From Syntrophaceae bacterium UBA1062 (GTDB lineage: Bacteria > Desulfobacterota > Desulfomonilia > UBA1062), in contig DCDF01000025.1 in NCBI GenBank assembly GCA_002316295.1, forward strand, positions 1 to 41,364: 41,364 bases of DNA, in the 5' to 3' direction. Below, one piece after another: positions 39,665 through 41,364 of the stretch. Position 1 is the stretch's first letter; each line of letters opens with the position of its first letter. A program made the position numbers and the translations under genes. The notes below the pieces were generated by a model. It was not told the DNA's origin. It saw only the letters and a program-made list of their open reading frames with translations, and did not search any database.

Positions 39665-39693
39665 TTGAATGTCGCGGTACTTTTCATTATAAT
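39665..39693 (+). promoter_or_regulatory. Sigma-70 promoter of the PilZ gene
   Basis: TTGAAT (39665-39670), 17-base spacer and perfect TATAAT (39688-39693). The predicted start near 39700 excludes the in-frame TTG and ATG at 39665 and 39692 as translation starts and leaves the ATG at 39704 (near leaderless) or at 39755. Confidence 0.7.
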
Positions 39694-39703
39694 GTCAGCG
39701 TTC

Positions 39704-40066
39704 ATGAAAACTTTTACCCGGGATGATGTCTTCCCGGCTGACGGCGTCGAGATCATGGAAGAACAGCGGGCCTACAAAAGAGCCAAAGTGAATATGAAAG
39801 TCGCATACCGCGATAACGGGTATGTCTACAAGATGGGCAGGGTGATCGATATCAGCAGAGGCGGTATGCTCATTCTCACCGATCACCCACCGGACGACCT
39901 CGACGGGTATCTTATCGCGAGCATCGATGCCGAGGAATTCGGAAAGATCATCTGGGTTCAGGGGCGCATCGTCAGAAAGACGGAATCCGGAATTGCGGTT
40001 GTTTTCACCCGGTCGGACGACAAGGGGCTGGATATGCTGCTCTCCTATCAGGGAATCCCCTTTTAG
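39704..40066 (+). CDS. PilZ-domain protein (c-di-GMP receptor)
   Basis: A 120-residue single-domain PilZ protein. The c-di-GMP motifs are both present: RxxxR as RAYKR and DxSxxG as DISRGG, followed by the barrel strands GGMLILTDHPPDDLDGYLIA and GKIIWVQGRIVRKTESGIAV. It probably conveys c-di-GMP to motility or envelope targets. The start is uncertain: ATG 39704 gives 120 residues but a leader of only about three bases, while ATG 39755 begins right at the PilZ domain (103 residues) and leaves a leader of about 55 bases with a hairpin CCGGGA/TCCCGG at 39718-39737. It stands alone between hpt and the LysM gene. Confidence 0.85.
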   Translation: MKTFTRDDVFPADGVEIMEEQRAYKRAKVNMKVAYRDNGYVYKMGRVIDISRGGMLILTDHPPDDLDGYLIASIDAEEFGKIIWVQGRIVRKTESGIAVVFTRSDDKGLDMLLSYQGIPF

Positions 40067-40113
40067 GCACCCGGCGCCCTCCCGATGAAGAGCACCGGGC
40101 GTTTCGTTCTCTC

Positions 40114-41115
40114 CTATTCGACACCTGCGGCGAGGAAATTTTTGCGTATGGGTCCCCTGGAATCCATGATCAGCGCCATAGAGCTCCTGTCGAGCGACTG
40201 CAGCACCAGAGCGGTCCCCTGATACTCCTTCATCGCCATGTCTTTCCGGTCCGCAGGGCTCTCTTCATAAATAGTAATGAGCGAACCCTGCTCGATCCCG
40301 TTCTCCTTGCCGAGGTCCAGGAATACGAAATCCAGATAGCTGCTTCCGCTGATGCCCCCGTAGATGTCGATCACCCGGCCGCTGTGTTCAAGAGAGGGCT
40401 CGCTGATCTTCAGCGTGAGGGGCTCCAGACTCTGGAGGTCGTCGAAGATGATATCTCCCGACCGGACTTCCTGGTTTGAGTAGACCACACTGGCCTTGTA
40501 CATGTCCTTCGATGCGTCTTCCACCCGCGCGACGGCGATGGCCTTGTAGAGATATCCTACAATCTTTTCATCGAGATTCCTGATATCGGCCACCTTCGAG
40601 ACAATGGTTACCCCCCGGCTCAAAGTCAGCCCGGACTCGGACTTTATGAACACGTTCTCGCTTCTTGAGGCCAGGTCCCCGATCTCGAGCTTCTTGGATA
40701 CATGCCCGGACCCTGTGAGTATATTGGGGCTGTAGATGTAGGTGGAATACCGCGGAGAGATGACCACGGATTTTTCCTCTTCCCGGGCGATCTCCTGAGG
40801 CGTATAGACGACCGGCTCGGCCGGCGCTTCGATGCGGTCGTTCTGCTGATCGGCAGGAATGATGGTGATGGTCGTTTTGCCGCCTTTTCTGGAGATGACC
40901 ACCCTGTCATTGGGAAATATGAGGTGGGGGTTGGTTATGTCATGATTGTTCGCCCAGACGAGAGGCCACTTCCATGGGGTTTCCAGGTATGTTCTGGTGA
41001 TATCCCAGAGGGTATCGCCCTTTTTTACGGTATGCACGGTATCGTCTGCCCACAGGGGCGCGAATGCAAAAAAGACGGCAAGAAGGCCGATGAAGAGAGA
41101 GGCTGTTTTTTTCAA
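40114..41115 (-). CDS. Exported LysM-domain protein
   Basis: A 333-residue protein with a Sec signal peptide (KKTASLFIGLLAVFFAFAPL, cleavage after WA) and one LysM domain right after it (VHTVKKGDTLWDITRTYLE to HLIFPNDRVVIS), so it binds peptidoglycan in the periplasm. The remaining 230 residues are beta rich with no catalytic motif that I recognise. A TTG at 41115 is chosen: AAAGGAGG stands seven bases before it and the signal peptide starts there. The upstream ATG reading from 41169 would add a non-signal extension and contain that site. Such LysM proteins are common and uncharacterised in this group. Confidence 0.85.
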   Translation of the reverse strand: MKKTASLFIGLLAVFFAFAPLWADDTVHTVKKGDTLWDITRTYLETPWKWPLVWANNHDITNPHLIFPNDRVVISRKGGKTTITIIPADQQNDRIEAPAEPVVYTPQEIAREEEKSVVISPRYSTYIYSPNILTGSGHVSKKLEIGDLASRSENVFIKSESGLTLSRGVTIVSKVADIRNLDEKIVGYLYKAIAVARVEDASKDMYKASVVYSNQEVRSGDIIFDDLQSLEPLTLKISEPSLEHSGRVIDIYGGISGSSYLDFVFLDLGKENGIEQGSLITIYEESPADRKDMAMKEYQGTALVLQSLDRSSMALIMDSRGPIRKNFLAAGVE

Positions 41116-41190
41116 CTCAGTTCCTCCTTTAAGGGCGGCGTTATTTGAAAACACTATCGGCGGCATCACCGTGATTCTTGAATCATTGTT

Positions 41191-41215
41191 GCATCCGAAA
41201 TCGCTTTGCTATACA
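41191..41215 (+). promoter_or_regulatory. Weak sigma-70-like promoter before the right-edge gene
   Basis: TATACA at 41210-41215 lies nine bases before the ATG at 41225. TTGTTG with an 18-base spacer is the best -35; TTGCAT gives only 15. Consistent with the leaderless pattern but weak. Confidence 0.3.
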
Positions 41216-41224
41216 TCATAATCC

Positions 41225-41364
41225 ATGATGTTCAGAGACCTCTACCAAGGCGCTCATCTGTTTGTCGCCGGGATACGTGTCCATGAGCACCTCCACGGCA
41301 GGCCCCCGACTCTTGCTGGCCTCGCCCAGATTCTGAAGGTGTCCGAGGAAGAGCTCTCGCTCGT
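41225..41364 (+). CDS. Start of an uncharacterised protein, truncated at the right edge
   Basis: An open frame of 46 codons runs off the window. It begins MMFRDLYQGAHLFVAGIR and continues with HGRPPTLAGLAQILKVSEEE, which reads as a short helix followed by a helix-turn-helix-like segment. It has no clear Shine-Dalgarno; a second ATG follows directly. Diverges from the LysM gene. Coding is likely because the reading is open and balanced, but there is too little to assign a family. Confidence 0.5.
   Translation, partial: MMFRDLYQGAHLFVAGIRVHEHLHGRPPTLAGLAQILKVSEEELSL

Noticed and set aside
1..41364. CRISPR arrays, tRNA or rRNA genes, insertion sequences, prophage genes
   Set aside because: No regularly spaced repeats, no tRNA-like T-arm/anticodon pattern, and no transposase, integrase or phage proteins were seen on either strand.

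Overview
The window looks like a chromosomal segment of a flagellated, Gram-negative bacterium of Desulfobacterota (deltaproteobacterial) type. This is inferred from gene content, not from a search. Pointers are P- and L-ring flagellar genes together with csrA, FlgM and a sigma-54-like promoter; an F0 ATP synthase cluster (atpZ-atpI-atpB-atpE) without the F1 genes; a siroheme decarboxylase-type gene beside hemL, as in the alternative heme pathway of sulfate reducers; heptosyltransferases and WaaP-like kinases of LPS core type; and moderately high GC. I see no tRNA, rRNA, insertion sequence, prophage or CRISPR array.

Layout. 1-2.5 kb: a partial HAD phosphatase (-), a periplasmic-binding lipoprotein (+), and flgM with a small upstream gene (-) behind a strong sigma-28-type promoter. 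2.7-10.2 kb (+): flgF-flgG-flgA-flgH-flgI-flgJ behind a sigma-54-type promoter, then flgN-flgK-csrA behind a second sigma-28-type promoter, then a small membrane protein. 10.5-12.3 kb (-): atpZ-atpI-atpB-atpE. 12.6-14.4 kb (+): siroheme decarboxylase-like gene and hemL, whose 3' end overlaps lon. 14.3-17.8 kb (-): a short GlmU-like nucleotidyltransferase, then lon. 17.9-23.2 kb (+): the elongasome operon mreB-mreC-mreD-mrdA-rodA.

23.3-33.4 kb is an envelope-glycan region with unusual architectures: a WecG/TagA-type glycosyltransferase fused to a STAS domain, a metallo-beta-lactamase-fold protein, a NusG-domain-II protein, a GT2 glycosyltransferase fused to a WaaP-like kinase, a GT9 transferase, and a tight four-gene unit (Gfo/Idh oxidoreductase, radical SAM enzyme, GT9 transferase, protein with two tandem kinase domains). 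This last unit is my best candidate for an undescribed system, probably making or modifying a surface glycan. 33.6-36.1 kb: a membrane-anchored coiled-coil protein and a two-gene signalling unit (REC-SHOCT regulator, REC/HD-GYP c-di-GMP phosphodiesterase). 36.2-41.4 kb: ruvX-mltG, hpt with a zinc-ribbon membrane protein, a PilZ protein, a LysM protein and the start of one more gene.

A pattern cuts across the window. Several genes that begin transcription units have no Shine-Dalgarno sequence but carry a sigma-70-like -10 box only 6-10 bases before the ATG, which predicts leaderless mRNAs. Operon-internal genes and many others have clear AAGGAG-type sites. C-di-GMP components (HD-GYP, PilZ) and CsrA sit around the motility and envelope genes.
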